Shown here in pieces: positions 27,301-39,800 of a stretch of 64,000 nt of DNA (within the stretch, counting starts at the first letter, position 1; every line of letters starts with the position of its first letter). Where the stretch lies: contig CM032813.1 of assembly GCA_019155185.1 (NCBI GenBank), positions 8,653,501 through 8,717,500 of the forward strand. Direction: 5' to 3'. The stretch is from Beaufortia kweichowensis (Eukaryota; Chordata; Actinopteri; Cypriniformes; Gastromyzontidae). The notes under the pieces are model-generated. The model did no database searches. It worked only from the letters and a program-made list of their open reading frames with translations, and was not told where the DNA came from. A program made the translations under genes and the position numbers.

Positions 27301-30183
27301 CATACTTGTTAAAAAAAAGTCGTCCATGACCGGGCATTATTATTTGTGGATGAGGCAGGATGGCCTGTTGCAAATGGATGACCTGTAGCTGTAGGTAAAT
27401 AGTTTAGTTTAGTTTAGTTGCATGTACTGCTTCATATGCTTAAATGACTGCTGTCATTTAAGTCGCTGATGAAGAATGTTCTTTGGTTTCACTCGGAAAG
27501 AACACAAATATATTTTTTTGCTTCACGCACAATATTATCATCATGTCAGTTTTTACATGCCTTGTGTAGTGTGCAATACTTTTAGTACAGAAAGACTTAA
27601 GACTGACCTTTTCTACCATTCACACTTACCTTTATTGCAAAAAAATCTGTCTGTCTGTCTACTATAAATGTTCTAGTCAGTAATTTCTTTGCTAAGAAAT
27701 TGAGAACATTACTATAAAAGCAAATAACGTTTCTCTTAATATGAGTGACTTTGTCTTCTAATGAAAATAAGTGTAAAGGTTTAGGACTGCCTGCTTTGCA
27801 AGTAGTTTCTTACATTGCCTAGTAAAAAAACTGTTTGTTACCAACATAAAACTGATCTTGGAAAGTTCTATAAGGTGTAGAAGTGCTCTTGGTGCTTCTA
27901 ATGTCTTACAGTGTCCAATTGGTCGGACAGAAATGATGTCACTCAAAGTGGGCTAAAAAGTGCTGAACTGTTTAATGTGGTTTGTGGTGTTTATTGCACA
28001 CGATTACGACACCCGGTACGCACATAGACAAAAAATGCTGCCACCCCATGGCTATCCCGCAAACTGGTGCGCTCATTTCCTCTCTATGCCTCACCAGTAC
28101 CCTCACCCCCTTCCACTGCATCCATGCCACTGTTTGTACTGGAGCAGACGATCATGGGGCGGACTCACAGCAGGTGTGAAAAAAGAGACCTCAGTTTGCC
28201 ATTGAGTTTGGGCATCGTTCATTTTGGAGGTTATTTTAAGTGCTGAGGAGTTCAGTGTGGTGCTACAATTCTTTGGCAGCATGCGGAGCTTCATGAGCCA
28301 GCGCTGGTCTCTGCTGTGGCTTAAGTCTTATGTGTACAGTGACAGCAGTGTGAAATGTTTATTAGAGACTGTTTCCTCCGCCTCTTTATTTTTAACTTCG
28401 GTGGCATGCCTGTGTTCAGATAGTTGACAGGCGAGGTGGGTGTTCTTGGGTGTGTTTTCTGTTGTCTTCTGTAGCTTTAATGGAATATATTCTGTATTAT
28501 TCTGTATTATAAATATTGACGTATATACATTGGGACACCTAATTATTTTTATTACTTTATTTTATTATATTATTGCTTTATTATTACAACAACAAAGAAT
28601 AATAGTAAATAAACTATTGGGTTATGGGGATTATGCAGTTTTTTAAAGAAATTTTCAGTGTTTTTTTTTGCATGTGGTTCCTTTATTCCCCATTTTTCTT
28701 GTATCTTTTCTGCCTTTTTACAATTAATTGTTTACAAACCAAAAATAAATAAATACTTCTGTTTTTTAAAGACATTTATGGAAAGGTACAATTTATATTT
28801 GTCAGCATAATTTAACTGTAAGCCTTTAGATTATATTTCTTTGATCATGAGAGACCTAAAACTAATTTTGTGAAAGTGTGTCTAAACTCTTAAAAATAAA
28901 TGCTTCAGAAAAACCATTTTGCTTCACCAAAGAACCTCAAAGTCAAAGGTTTATAAAAGAACTCCAATATTCCTTATTGGATAATAATACAGAGGGATAA
29001 AAACACATCAGAATGTGCCATGATAAACTTCATGTGGCACAGCTGTGCCAAAGGGCATAAACATGAGGACAGCTATATGAGCGTAAAGTCCAGATTCATA
29101 AAAGTAAATCTTCATATATGGTCAAAGTGAAGTAAACCCATCACTGACACGTGTCTTCTTTGGGAGCATTTTACACTTATATGACCCTCTGGTACTTTAA
29201 TGACAATCCAAACTGGAAAGTTTACAATCTATTTGACATTTTTATTTCTCATCTGACTCTGCCAGGTATCAAATTAACCGATATTTACATAAATCACAAT
29301 CTGCCTTTCTTCTCTCCCTAGTTCTTCTGAGGTGGTCCATTTGAGTCAGTCTGACATCTTTTTACTTGCACATTCCTGTATATGAGTGTTGTTGTTATTT
29401 TATATAGAATGATAACAGCAAATGCTCTGGAGAAATAGACATTTTAACTGAATTTTTAAATTATGTCACTTGAGTCATATAATAGAAACACTGAAATGGC
29501 ATAGAGGTAAAAACTGGTTTGGAGTTTAGGGAAATGATTTTATGACCGTTTCTGACTGATTTAGGATCTGTTGAGCTGGTAAGTAAGATGATGTATGTGT
29601 AGCTGATGGCCTCTTGATACCTACGTAAGTACCTGTCAAATAGATTTTCCAGTTTAATACATGCACATCTAGTAACCTATACTTTTTTCTTTCCTTAAAA
29701 AGTATTTAATCATTTTTATTTCATTATTTATTTTATCTACAATAAATAAAGTGTAAAGACAAAAACGATACAAAATCTCTTTGGGTCTTCAGGTTAAATG
29801 CAAGTACAAGAGCGACCTCTTGTGTCTGCAAGCAAAAAACTCAATTGTAACTGCAACCAAGACAACGTAAACAATTGTAGTTTTTTTGTATGACGCTGCA
29901 CGTTTGCTTAGCTGGTTAAATCGTATTTTTTAATGTACAAGGAAACAGCATTAACATAACATAGCTATATTTTGAACACTGGTAGGAACCTTATAGTGAC
30001 GGGCGGCTACAGTTTCTGACCGGGTTCATTTATAAGTGACACCAAACTTGCCAAGCCAGAGTAGCCTCGTATTTGACTTTTTCTTCAGAAATAAATAAGG
30101 TGTTACCCAAAAATTTTTAATGATTTAACGTATGTCTGAACTGAAAAGGCCATAAACAATAACGAAAATGTTAATGATTTTTT
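21349..30183. other. Gene-less stretch upstream of svbp
   Basis: No gene is supported. It contains a GC-balanced patch at about 22,520-22,745, a 41-nt perfect palindrome (23,577-23,617), an exon-like block with paired splice sites (24,949-25,067) and short AT-rich repeats. Part of 28,870-29,110 has the 'cttaaaaataaa...' look of a dispersed cyprinid repeat. The proximal part should hold the svbp promoter and 5' UTR, but I could not place a start site. Confidence 0.5.
23577..23617. repeat. 41-nt perfect palindrome
   Basis: Two 20-nt arms are exact reverse complements around a single central G at 23,597. The left arm is CTTTGGTTATTCTTTCAGAG. The symmetry stops abruptly at both ends. See the matching finding. 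Confidence 0.95.
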
Positions 30184-30270
30184 ATGAAGAAACTTCGTAT
30201 TGTACCTAAAATCCTCTTGTGCTTTGTTTTGGTGTATGTGCTACAGAAGCATCTATTTCTGGATTGTAAA

Positions 30271-31414
30271 ATGGAGCCGGCTTGTCGAAAAGACAAACAG
30301 AAGCAACAAACACCGACCCGAGGAGACCGAAGCAAACAGAAATCCGCCCAGCAGGAGCTGAAACACAGACAGAGAGCTGAGGTGACTGATCACTCATTCA
30401 TCATCTGTCACTGATTCATTTCCAACAGAATATTTTGACCACTTTACAATAAGGTTTGTTTCATTAGCGGTGATTAATGCATTAGCTAATACCAAAACAT
30501 TTGTTCATTTACTAATGTTAACTGATGGGCAATTCCAGCGTTATGTAAAAGAGGGTTTTTTTGTCAAAACTTGAAATATAAGTTCTCACGGAATGTATTT
30601 ATCACCAATATATTGAAACATCTGTTTATATTTTACTAAAACCTTGTTTATAAAGTCCACACATAAAAAAATCAGTCTAGGCACGACTTATCTATTTGTG
30701 ACCCTATCTGTGAAAACTAAAAATCTCATTGATTTCACCTATTAATATCACTATGATTTTAATCTTTTTATGATTTTAATTTTAATACTCAGTAAATAGT
30801 AAAGATATTAAAGGAATGTTTAAGGAATATTAAAGGAATTCAAGGAATGTGTTTTACATTATGTAGGATTTTTACGTAAAAAAAAAAAAAATCACAATTG
30901 ACAGAAATGACTTTAGCTGGGTTTTCACAAACAGGGTGACATTTCTTTTATACCCGATAAATAGAAAAGGGATGACTCTTTAAAGAACGTAAAATTGTTT
31001 CGTTTGTACGTGCTTATGTATGAGGAATATGGACTGTTACGAATGTTACAATTCAATACAAACAACACTTTATCTGACTATGAAACTTCATGCTTTAAAC
31101 ATAAACAAATGCTTTAAAAACTGACAGAGACTTTTTTTCAAAACTTCATGTCAGGTTGACATTTGCAGGGAATTTCCCAGATATAAAGTATTGATTAATA
31201 ATAAAATAATTCACTTTCTTTCATTAGTGTGATTTCAAAGTTTTTATGATGCAGATTTACTCAATGTTATGTGTTATTTAATTTTATAGTAGATGATCTG
31301 CTGAATTCTGTTTCTGATGTCTTACAGATTTATGCCCTGAACAAGGTTATGACTGAACTTGAACAGCAGCAGTTTGAGGCGTTCTGTAAGCAGATGCAGT
31401 CCCAAGCTGAGTGA
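30271..31414 (+). CDS. svbp: Small vasohibin-binding protein
   Basis: Two coding exons, 30,271-30,381 and 31,328-31,414 (TGA at 31,412-31,414), give 65 aa. SVBP is the obligate partner of vasohibins (VASH1/2); the complex is the tubulin carboxypeptidase that removes the C-terminal tyrosine of alpha-tubulin. The protein starts MEPACRKDKQK, then carries the conserved stretch KQKSAQQELKHRQRAE (residues 22-37) and the helix IYALNKVMTELEQQQFEAF from residue 38. Human SVBP, as I recall it, is almost identical through this region and ends alike. The donor GAG|GTGACT and acceptor CTTACAG|ATT join in phase 0. The ATG at 30,271 has a strong context (A at -3, G at +4). An in-frame ATG lies at 30,184 but is not needed. 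An ATTAAA at 31,688-31,693 is a possible polyadenylation signal. The intron carries repeat R1. Confidence 0.95.
30530..31160 (+). repeat. Interspersed repeat R1, copy 2 (longest, forward) in svbp intron
   Basis: Starts near GCAATTCCAGCGTTATG and runs through TCAAAACTTGAAATATAAG, GAATGTATTTATCACC, TATATTTTACTAAAACC, TGTAGGATTTTTACG, GAGGAATATGGACTGTTAC and TGCTTTAAACATAAACAAAT. The first blocks recur reversed at 46,380-46,465 and the last ones at 48,045-48,210 (reverse) and 17,640-17,985 (forward). This copy therefore bridges both halves of the element. Confidence 0.65.
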
Positions 31415-32794
31415 GAAAACTCATGTATGTCCTCTGAAATAGTCACAGATATTGTGACATTACTGTTGTTTTAATTTTGTAAACAATATGAAGTTATTTT
31501 ATAATGCCCCATGGGTTTTAATGCTTTTTCTGGGCATCCCAAATTGAGCTCCACAGAAATCCCTGATCTTAACCACAATGTATTGAAGAATGGTTGATTG
31601 TTTTGGTGCTCAGGCTTGAATTTAAAGGAGTGTGCAATCTTATAGTGTTGGTCAGTATTTATGTAACTGTTACAGAGCTGTAATGACATTAAAAATATTA
31701 CATAATATTACATTGTCAAAGCCTCTTGGAGCAAAGATATAGATGGAGAATTAATTAATTCTACAGTGTGTTGAATCCCAGTGTTTGTTATCATTTTGTT
31801 ATTATCTCTACTCTTTGATTTGTTAGTTATGAAAAACAAAACAAAAATGTGACTTGTTTGTTTTGCTAAACAGGTATTGTGTGATTATATAACATTGCTT
31901 GAAGGATAAGAATCAAAAACTTGTACTTTATTTTTTTGTGGTGTACTTTGACAATGGCCAATGTTTCTTTGACCACTAACAGTTTTAGTCGTGTTATTTA
32001 AAACAATAAATCTTGAAGTATTATTTTCTATGAGAACAGTATTCTTCATGTCATATAATGCATGTGACCTGGTCCACTTTAGTGTTTTCATTTCCATATT
32101 CCTAGGGCAGACCAACATAAGGAGGCGTACAGTATAGACCTGTTGTGTGAGTCACATTGACTGTAAAAACAGTAGTGTGAATGCAAAACAGTAAATTATT
32201 TTTTATTTATTGTTTTACAAAAAAGCCCAGAACCTATTTTTCTCTATTCCTTTTTTTTAATGTAAATGAATTTACATTGTGTATTTGGTGTTCTCATGTT
32301 AGCCTTTCAAGCATTGTTGTTAATTCTGAAGATCTGTTGCGCACGTGTGTTATTTATTATCTGCAACTGAAAAGCATTAGTAATACACTGTAGCGTAATC
32401 AGTATAAGCTTTCAGATGATTATTATTGGTCACATGGAGGTAGTTAGTGGTTAATACGCTCAGACGCTTGTTGTGGGTTAAATACTGTTAAAGTTAAGCT
32501 TTACTGATAGAAGAGCATTTATAATAATCCTTCAGAAGGTTTTTACAATCAGAGAAATTCTTTCTGTCTTAGTCAACCTTATTGACATTGAATATATTAC
32601 ATTTTCTGAATATTCATTTTCAGCTATAAAGCTTTAAAAAATAAACCCTATTCCAGCAATGTTTTTATATAGCTTTAGCTTAATGTAACTATACTGTTTA
32701 CTGAGTTATAGCATGTCAAATGAAAAAGCAAGGTTCTAAAGTTGATTGCTCAGTGTTATCCAATCAGTAACATTCTTTTATCTGATTGGTGTCT
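31415..32794. other. svbp-FBA gene convergent intergenic region
   Basis: Lies between two convergent genes, so it should hold both 3' UTRs. I see only AT-rich unique sequence with possible polyadenylation hexamers: ATTAAA at 31,688 (+), AATAAA at 32,005 (+) and TTTATT at 32,353 (AATAAA on the minus strand). No further coding sequence is supported. Confidence 0.5.
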
Positions 32795-33808
32795 CTAAAG
32801 GTCTATAGTAACCGAACTGCCCGTCACTCGAACTCCGAACCAGCCTTGCCAAAATTTGGTGTCTTGACCACCATGTTCAAAAGAGATGAAGCGTAAACCA
32901 GGACCGTAGTCTGTAAATGTGTGTGTCACCTATGGAAGAAGCAATAGCAGCGTGGTTACATGCTCGATCATTGTTTGTGTTCTGCAGAAGATTGTTTTAG
33001 TTGTAAATAAGATCAGAGCACATCTTACCTGTTTCCAAGAGCAACCATCTGTATCAGGGTCCAAAGTTACTTCATCCGGCTTAAATTCAGCTATAACCTC
33101 TTGGTTTTCATCGAGCAGTGACACAGTAAGTGTATAAATACATCCACAATCTGTTCGGCTGCAGTACCTAGATGCATGTAAAAAAAATACACCGAATACT
33201 ATACACTGAAAAGATTTTTATGACAATACTAAAACAAATCACACACTGCTAAAGCCTCACCAGTCCTCCACAGTGACAGCCGGTTGTACAAAATCAATAT
33301 TTTCAGGGTCGTAACCCTCTTCCAACAGGTCGATCGCTTGTCTTTTTAGACATGGTCTGGAAAATTGTACAAAAATGACCCAAAGACAGAGTATAGTATG
33401 ATCAACCAAAACAGACACAAACAGTCATGTAAACATATTCCCACCCTTGTCTACACTTTTAAGTGCTGAATAGTTTTCTCTTACTCAAAGGAGGTGCAGA
33501 AATATTTAGTCACAGATTCATCACCGAAGGCGTGTCCACAATCTCCTGGCATCTCCTCTGTCCGCCATTGGTTTCCACCGTTTTCGGTCAACTCCCAGTG
33601 TTCTAAATCCTCTTGAAAACACACGAGATAAAATGCTAAATGGACATTTACATTTAGTGTGACATACTATACATCATCTAAAACTATTTTAACACAATTT
33701 CTTTCTGTGTAGTTATGATATAATTTTGTATTACTAATACTTTGTATTAAAAAAGATTTTTTTTTACTTACCATCTCCATTTGGATTTTTCAGGAGGTTT
33801 CCAGACAT
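32795..33808 (-). CDS. FBA-domain protein, FBXO2/6/44-NCCRP1 family, lacking an F-box
   Basis: Five coding exons (in transcript order 33,772-33,808; 33,485-33,611; 33,261-33,356; 33,029-33,167; 32,795-32,929) give 177 aa with all junctions GT-AG and in frame. The product is almost entirely an F-box-associated (FBA) domain. It starts MSGNLLKNPNGDED, matching the NLL.NP motif that begins the FBA domain of FBXO2, then GHAFGDESVTKYFCTSFE, VTVEDWYCSRTDCGCIYTL, and the hallmark end VTHTFTDYGPGLRFISFEHG, then GQDTKFWQGWFGVRVTGSS (ending at residue 173). In FBXO2/FBXO6 this fold binds N-glycans of misfolded glycoproteins; the aromatic FW pair (residues 159-160) sits where those proteins have sugar-contacting aromatics. 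No F-box was found upstream, as in NCCRP1. A non-coding first exon may end near 34,852 (ACT|GTAAGT). The exact orthologue is uncertain. Confidence 0.9.
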
Positions 33809-35080
33809 TTTTATGATCTGCTTTTTTTGTAACAGTTGAAGAGAAATATGTCACAACTTTAATGTAAGTTATTTGCTAAATTGCTAAAAGGAAATGTTTC
33901 TCAATTATCCCCAAATATTTGTCGAAATCAAAAACAGTACTTTCACAATCTGCCTGTTATTTTACTTTCGCTTTTTTTACTTTTTGTTATTTTACCAGCA
34001 TAGCTTTTCATTGATATGCTGATCCCGAGTACTGCTGGATCATTGATTTTTCCCCCCCTAGGATCTTCATCACCAGGCAACCATTGTAAAAGCATGCATA
34101 AATTAAAGCATGCATACTACACTGATTCTGACTAGTTTGATTTCATAAATGTATTTATTTAATGTATAAGAACACCCTCTGCAGCTTTACTTGCAGAAGA
34201 TTATTTTACTGAAACAGTGTGTGTTGTCCTGAGCATTAGTAAAGAGAACAAAACATGCACACACAGCAACACACGCTCGCTTTCCCGTTGACACTTTATG
34301 CTGAGCTTTTTATTTCCTACTGATAACCTTCATAGAAACCATTATGCATTTTTTGATTTTTATTTAGATATTATTTAATATGGTTATAAGCAATTTCCTT
34401 TTGGGTACTTACTGTGTTTTTTAAATATCCTTATGGAAAAAATTTAGACATCTGGCAAAACTTGACCCATGCAAACATGCTCCTCTTATCACTATCTTTA
34501 AAACTCAGTAAATTAATATTAACTTAATACAAATATCATAATTGCATTGCAAGAAATAAAAGTGGATTTTGCATGCACTTTGCATGATTGCACTAAATAA
34601 AAAGCAATGATGTTTTGTTTTATTTGTACAGTATAAATGTGAACTCTAATAGCAGTAGATCACAGTAATTTTGGTTTGTTAATTTGGTTGTTTTCACTCA
34701 TTTCTTTAGCTTTAGCTTAGCCCAGTTTACAATCGGCTGACTCATGTCCCCTATACTGCAGACCTGTTTAAATGACGGGAGACAGTTGAAGCAAATTATC
34801 ACAGCACACACATGAAAACAATGGCTTATATAATCTGTGCAATATACTTACAGTCAAATGATCTTCTCAGCAGTCAGGCAGATAACTGTGCAGAGCGTAT
34901 TTAGTGGGTGGGCACTTCCTGAAATCTAATAGCACTGCAGATGAGACACATGGGCAGTTCTATACCAGCAGCAGGGTTTCCTGACAGTACCACATATCAG
35001 CACAAATGTCACTCACTTTAGAGAGACACTGAACTGACATTAACAGAAAAGGCACAGGCAAAGGAATAGAGTCTAATACA

Positions 35081-35129
35081 GGTTATTAGTGTTATTAGTT
35101 GGTTATTAGTGGTTATTAGGTTATTAGTG
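35081..35129. repeat. Short tandem repeat (GGTTATTAGT)n
   Basis: About five imperfect units of GGTTATTAGT, some shortened by one to three bases. Confidence 0.85.
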
Positions 35130-35327
35130 TGCTCCATGTGTATTGAACCTACAATTTCCACACTACTAATAGAATGCACTACCAATTGAGCTACATGATA
35201 ACAATATAGCCTATAATAACCTGACAATACTGACAAAAGCCTAGACTACACAGGAAGAAGACAAAAAGTTTGGTGACCCATTTGAAAAGAAAACAGGTTA
35301 ATTGTGAAATTACTTTTGTAAATAAAA

Positions 35328-35702
35328 AATATAATTGTGCCAACATATTCTTTTATTCAACATATTCAGTTCTTTTATTAGAAAATTGGTATTTTATTAA
35401 AAAATTGATTACTTGAACCAAAAAATGAATACAAAAGCAGCCAATAAGAGTCCAGCATAGATTCCTTCAGTGCTGTTTAAAAAGCTTCTCAGGTTGAGAC
35501 CTCAAGAAGCTGAATGATAAAACGATAATAATATCTAATTTTGAAGATGATCAAATATAACATAGTGTCACAACATAATTCCCACAGTTACAATTGTGTT
35601 ATTTCATGGTTTTGATTAGTTTAATTCTATTCTAAAATGTGTGAAAAAAAAACTAAACAACAATGAGTAAGTGTTTTCAAACTTTTGACTGGCAGTGGCA
35701 CT
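35328..35702 (-). mobile_element. Tc1/mariner-like repeat, copy 1 (reverse)
   Basis: Its reverse complement begins CCAGTCAAAAGTTTGAAAAC and contains CTTGAGGTCTCAACCTGAGA, then AGCTTTTTAAACAGCACTGAA, ending near GAATATGTTGGCACAATT. The same blocks recur in the opposite orientation at 37,008-37,335. The 'CAGTCAAAAGTTTG' end and the 'cttgaggt...cctgag' block resemble Tc1-type element ends common in fish genomes (recalled, not searched). There is no transposase frame, so it is non-autonomous or a remnant. Confidence 0.6.
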
Positions 35703-36828
35703 GTACTTAATATATGCACTCAATATGGCAATATTTTAGACCTGTAAGGGGAACAATAAATTAGTGGCACATATGAAAATGTTGTTTTGTATGTGCAATA
35801 GATGCATTACTATATTTTGTTCACTTTTAATATATAAAAGTGTATAACGAACTCAATCTGATCATTTTTCAGACCTGTAGGCAAAGCAAAAATTCAGCAT
35901 CTTGGGACTTTTATTTTGACGGCTGATCAGATCTGTCTGTCTGGGTTCACATCTTCATCACATTCGGATATATATCATCACTGTTTTCTATCACCCCTGT
36001 CACTGTCATCGTCTGTCTTCTGATCCAGGATAAATATCTACATCTTTACCGTCGTGTGACCCACTATTTATGTTTCAACAGCAGGTAAATTTAAATAAAA
36101 CACCATAAACACAAACATCAGCCGCAACACTGTTAGCTAGACGGCTAGTCAATTAGCAAGTTTGTGCAAGGAAGAAAAAAGTGGATCAACGTTAATGCAA
36201 AGCTCTTAAAATGACAACTCGATGAGGATTTACATGTGTAATAGTGAGTATTGGTCATAATCAATGTGTTACAGATTGTTTTGTGTTATAAATATATCAG
36301 ATGATGTCTGAAGTGTCAGCGGGCTAACTGCGCTAACTGAGCTCGAGCGCTGTCTGTCAAACAGATCGTAAAACAAAACGTGTTTAATAAAATGATTCAG
36401 AAACATAATAGATATCTCATTTGGGTAATATCACAGGTATGAGTTTAAAAATGATAAGTGGTCAGAGGGGTTTTATGTCATTTGTCAGTTTGTTTTGGCG
36501 AAGAGAAGTGACGTGACTAATTGTCTTATATAATCTCATGAATCGCTCCTGAAAGCATGTTAATAACTTAAGATATGACAACATTATTATTCATGTCTGA
36601 TGCGTATTTTAAACAATGCTCGTTCATTGTACGGCATTTGTGAAGATGTGATCACTTCAGTCAGATGTTTTAATACGAAATATGAACATGTCTAAGTCTC
36701 TATTAAGAAATTTTCGGTTTTCTTGGAAGTTTGTTGTGTTAATTTTAGAGGTAAATATGGGGCATGGTATCAATTGTATATGTTATATTAAATTCATAAT
36801 AATGGACTAAACTTTGTTTTTTGTAGAA

Positions 36829-39800
36829 ATGGACAACAGCTCGACAACTTGTTCCTTCGACACACAGGTAACGATCTTTTTATCTGTGACTTAACAGCCA
36901 GATGCTATGTTTTCTTATTATCTTTTATTTTCTATTACTTTGTGAAACTTCTTTGTTTTACATTATTTGTGCATGGGTGATTTCTATTATTTAGTATTAA
37001 ATGCACTAGTACCAGTCAAAAGTTTGTAAACACTTACTCACTGTTGACATTTTAGAATCGTAATAAACTCATCAAAAGCTATGTTAACACTATGTTATAT
37101 CTGATCATCTTTAAAAGTCATTTGTAAAATCATACTCATTTTATATGACATTTTATCATTCAGTTTCTTGAGGTCTTAACCTGAGAAGCTTTTTAAACAG
37201 CACTGAAGGAGTTTCTATCTGTTCTGGACTCTTCTTGACTGCTTTTTATTTGTTATTTGCTCCATTTCAAAATATTTTTTAAATAAAATTGTGCTTTTCT
37301 AATGAAAAGAAATGAATATGTTGGAACAATTATATAATTGTCTACAAAACATTGAAATATACACATTCAATTTAAAATATTTTTAAGATCATGAGAAACA
37401 TTTCTGTGACTGGTGCTGTAGTTTAAATTATAATTATAGGTGATTAAATTATCTTTGCGTCAGTTTAACACTTACTTTTATTGTAAAATAGTTTTTTTAA
37501 ACATATACTTGTTTTTGTCTTTCTGTCTGTCAGTTAGTAATCGTTGTAGTAAAGTCATGTTTGCATTTGCGTTCATTGTGTAATTAAATAAGATTTGTTG
37601 TTTATGTTGACTCATCGTTGACTAGTTGTTAAAAATATTTGCGCTGTTGGCAGGGCCAGTATAGTACCGTTCATGCGCAGACCGTCTTCATTCTGTCAGG
37701 CTGTAAATGTCTTTTTTTTTTTGTCTGGGTTTGGGCCGTTATACAAATACTGTTCACTTCTAGTGTTTTTAAATGTTGTGTCTTTAAACATCTATGAAAG
37801 TGTATTACATTTGGTAATAGTCTGCTTTCATTCCCGATCTCAGTATTGTTGCTGTTTTTTGTAGGGCTACACCTCAGCGTTTAAGCGGAAGCGAACGGTG
37901 GAAGATTTTAACAAGTTCTGCACGTTTGTGCTGGCGTATGCTGGTTATATTCCATACCCACAAGAGGTGAGTATGTCCTCGCGTCTCAGCGATTTTATTT
38001 GAAGGAATGTGGTCAAAATATATATAGGAATTTTTGCAAGACATGATTATGTTTGATTGTGCCGTTGACTTTTGGAAGCCCGTCTTTCCACACAGACTCG
38101 CTCGGGACTCTGACTCATTATGGATGTGATGCTCTCTTGTCATTGGTGATTCATTAGGTGTTCATGGGAGTTTGCTTTGGCTGGCACTCCCTGTGTGCGC
38201 GTGCTGCTGACACTTTTGTTTAATTCACAGACGTGTTGGTGTCTCTTATGGCAGCGTCTGAGAGAGACCCCCCTCCAATAAAAGCCCAGCCTTCCCACCC
38301 CGGGTAAGAGGGCCAATCCAGTCTCCTCCATTATCATCTCAGATCTTTGTCTCTAAGTGCCATTATTCACAACAGCGGTGTGTTTGCATTCAGAAACACT
38401 TTCTGGACCCCTCATGCCCTCCTTAAAGGATCCTTAAAATGGAGACTGAATCGAGAAAACACGTCCTAAACATTCATATGTGCAGCATTCATATTTGCTT
38501 TTTTGAGTTGGTGTTGTATGGAAAGATCTACATGCGTTTTTTTTAGGTTGTTTTCAATCATTTTTTTCTGCAGGTCACTCAAAACAAACATGACACAATG
38601 GCAGGACAAATTTCACACTTGGGTCATATTTTACCTCAAGAATATAATAACTTTGGGAATAAAGCCTGTTTGTACGATCATTAAGAAGTATTTTTATGAA
38701 GCATTTTCCATTACAGTATTTGTTACTGTTATGCATCTTTATTAAATGTTTATGTAAAATAATTGAAAGTAATGTAATGTAATGTAATACAGTAATTTGA
38801 AAAATCTTGTATGAACCTGACTTCTCAAACGTTAAAACCAGCTTATGATAATGATGCAAAAATGGCCTTAATAGGCTTCATTGTCTTCATGCAGAATTTT
38901 TGGTTGTCTTTTAATTGTGGAATGAAGTATCATATTGACAGGTTTTGTTAGACTAACTGAATAATATTAGTAAAAAAATCAACAGTAATTAGAAACGGTT
39001 GAAAACAATTGAAAACCACATCATTTTAAACTCATTAGTTGTGACTGTGGTTTTTATTTTAAGAAGTTATCATAAGACTATATTTGTGTGGTATAGTCTT
39101 ACAGCCTGTAGTCCCTCTTGTGTGTTTTTTCTGTGGGTGCTGTTGTTCAGAACTTGCATTTCTGATGACCCATAATTTCTGTTTCGCATGGGATAGTTTT
39201 TAGTTGTGCTTTTACAAGACCGTAGGTTCTTGCTTGGCAGCTTTCTGAGCTGCGAGACAACACTAGATGTCTTTCTGTTGCATATCAGCGTGACTTGTAT
39301 AGTCTGATTTTTAAAGAAGTTATGATTGTTTTAGCTGATTTGTTTTAAATGAATTGATGAAAATGTTGTAGTGTTGGATTGCTTTAAATAGTTATATACA
39401 GTGCAATTAACATGCAACTGACTTGTTGTTTCTTAAGATAAAAATTCATACAGCAAATATTGTTGCAATGTTTATATTCAGCTTTTGGTATTTTGATTGT
39501 TGGTTTGTTAGTTCTTCTTGTCCCCATCAGCTCAACTGTGTCTGTAGAAAGTGGCGGGTGATCTAATATAGAACTGATGAAGCTTTTGGTTTCTGTGGCG
39601 TCAGGCCAGACCGAAGAGGACAGAAGCTCCTGAGAAACGATTCAACAAGGCTTTATAGTTTTACCATAATGGTATTCTGTAAAAAGCAGTTTTATACCAA
39701 GTGGAACATTCAATATTATGTTTTAAAAAATCGTTTAAAATTCTGAACCTTTATCAGATGTAAATCGCCGAGCCGTCCAAGAAACCTTTTAAATCTTTGA

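Larger units (their letters stand above)
33809..36826. other. Divergent region between FBA gene and phf13
   Basis: Should contain the 5' UTR and promoter of both genes. On the minus strand a donor-like ACT|GTAAGT near 34,852 could end a non-coding first exon of the FBA gene. On the plus strand CAGCAG|GTAAAT near 36,084 could end a non-coding first exon of phf13, whose coding exon 1 begins at an acceptor. The region also holds a short tandem repeat (35,081-35,129) and a Tc1-like sequence (35,328-35,702). No further gene is seen. Confidence 0.45.
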
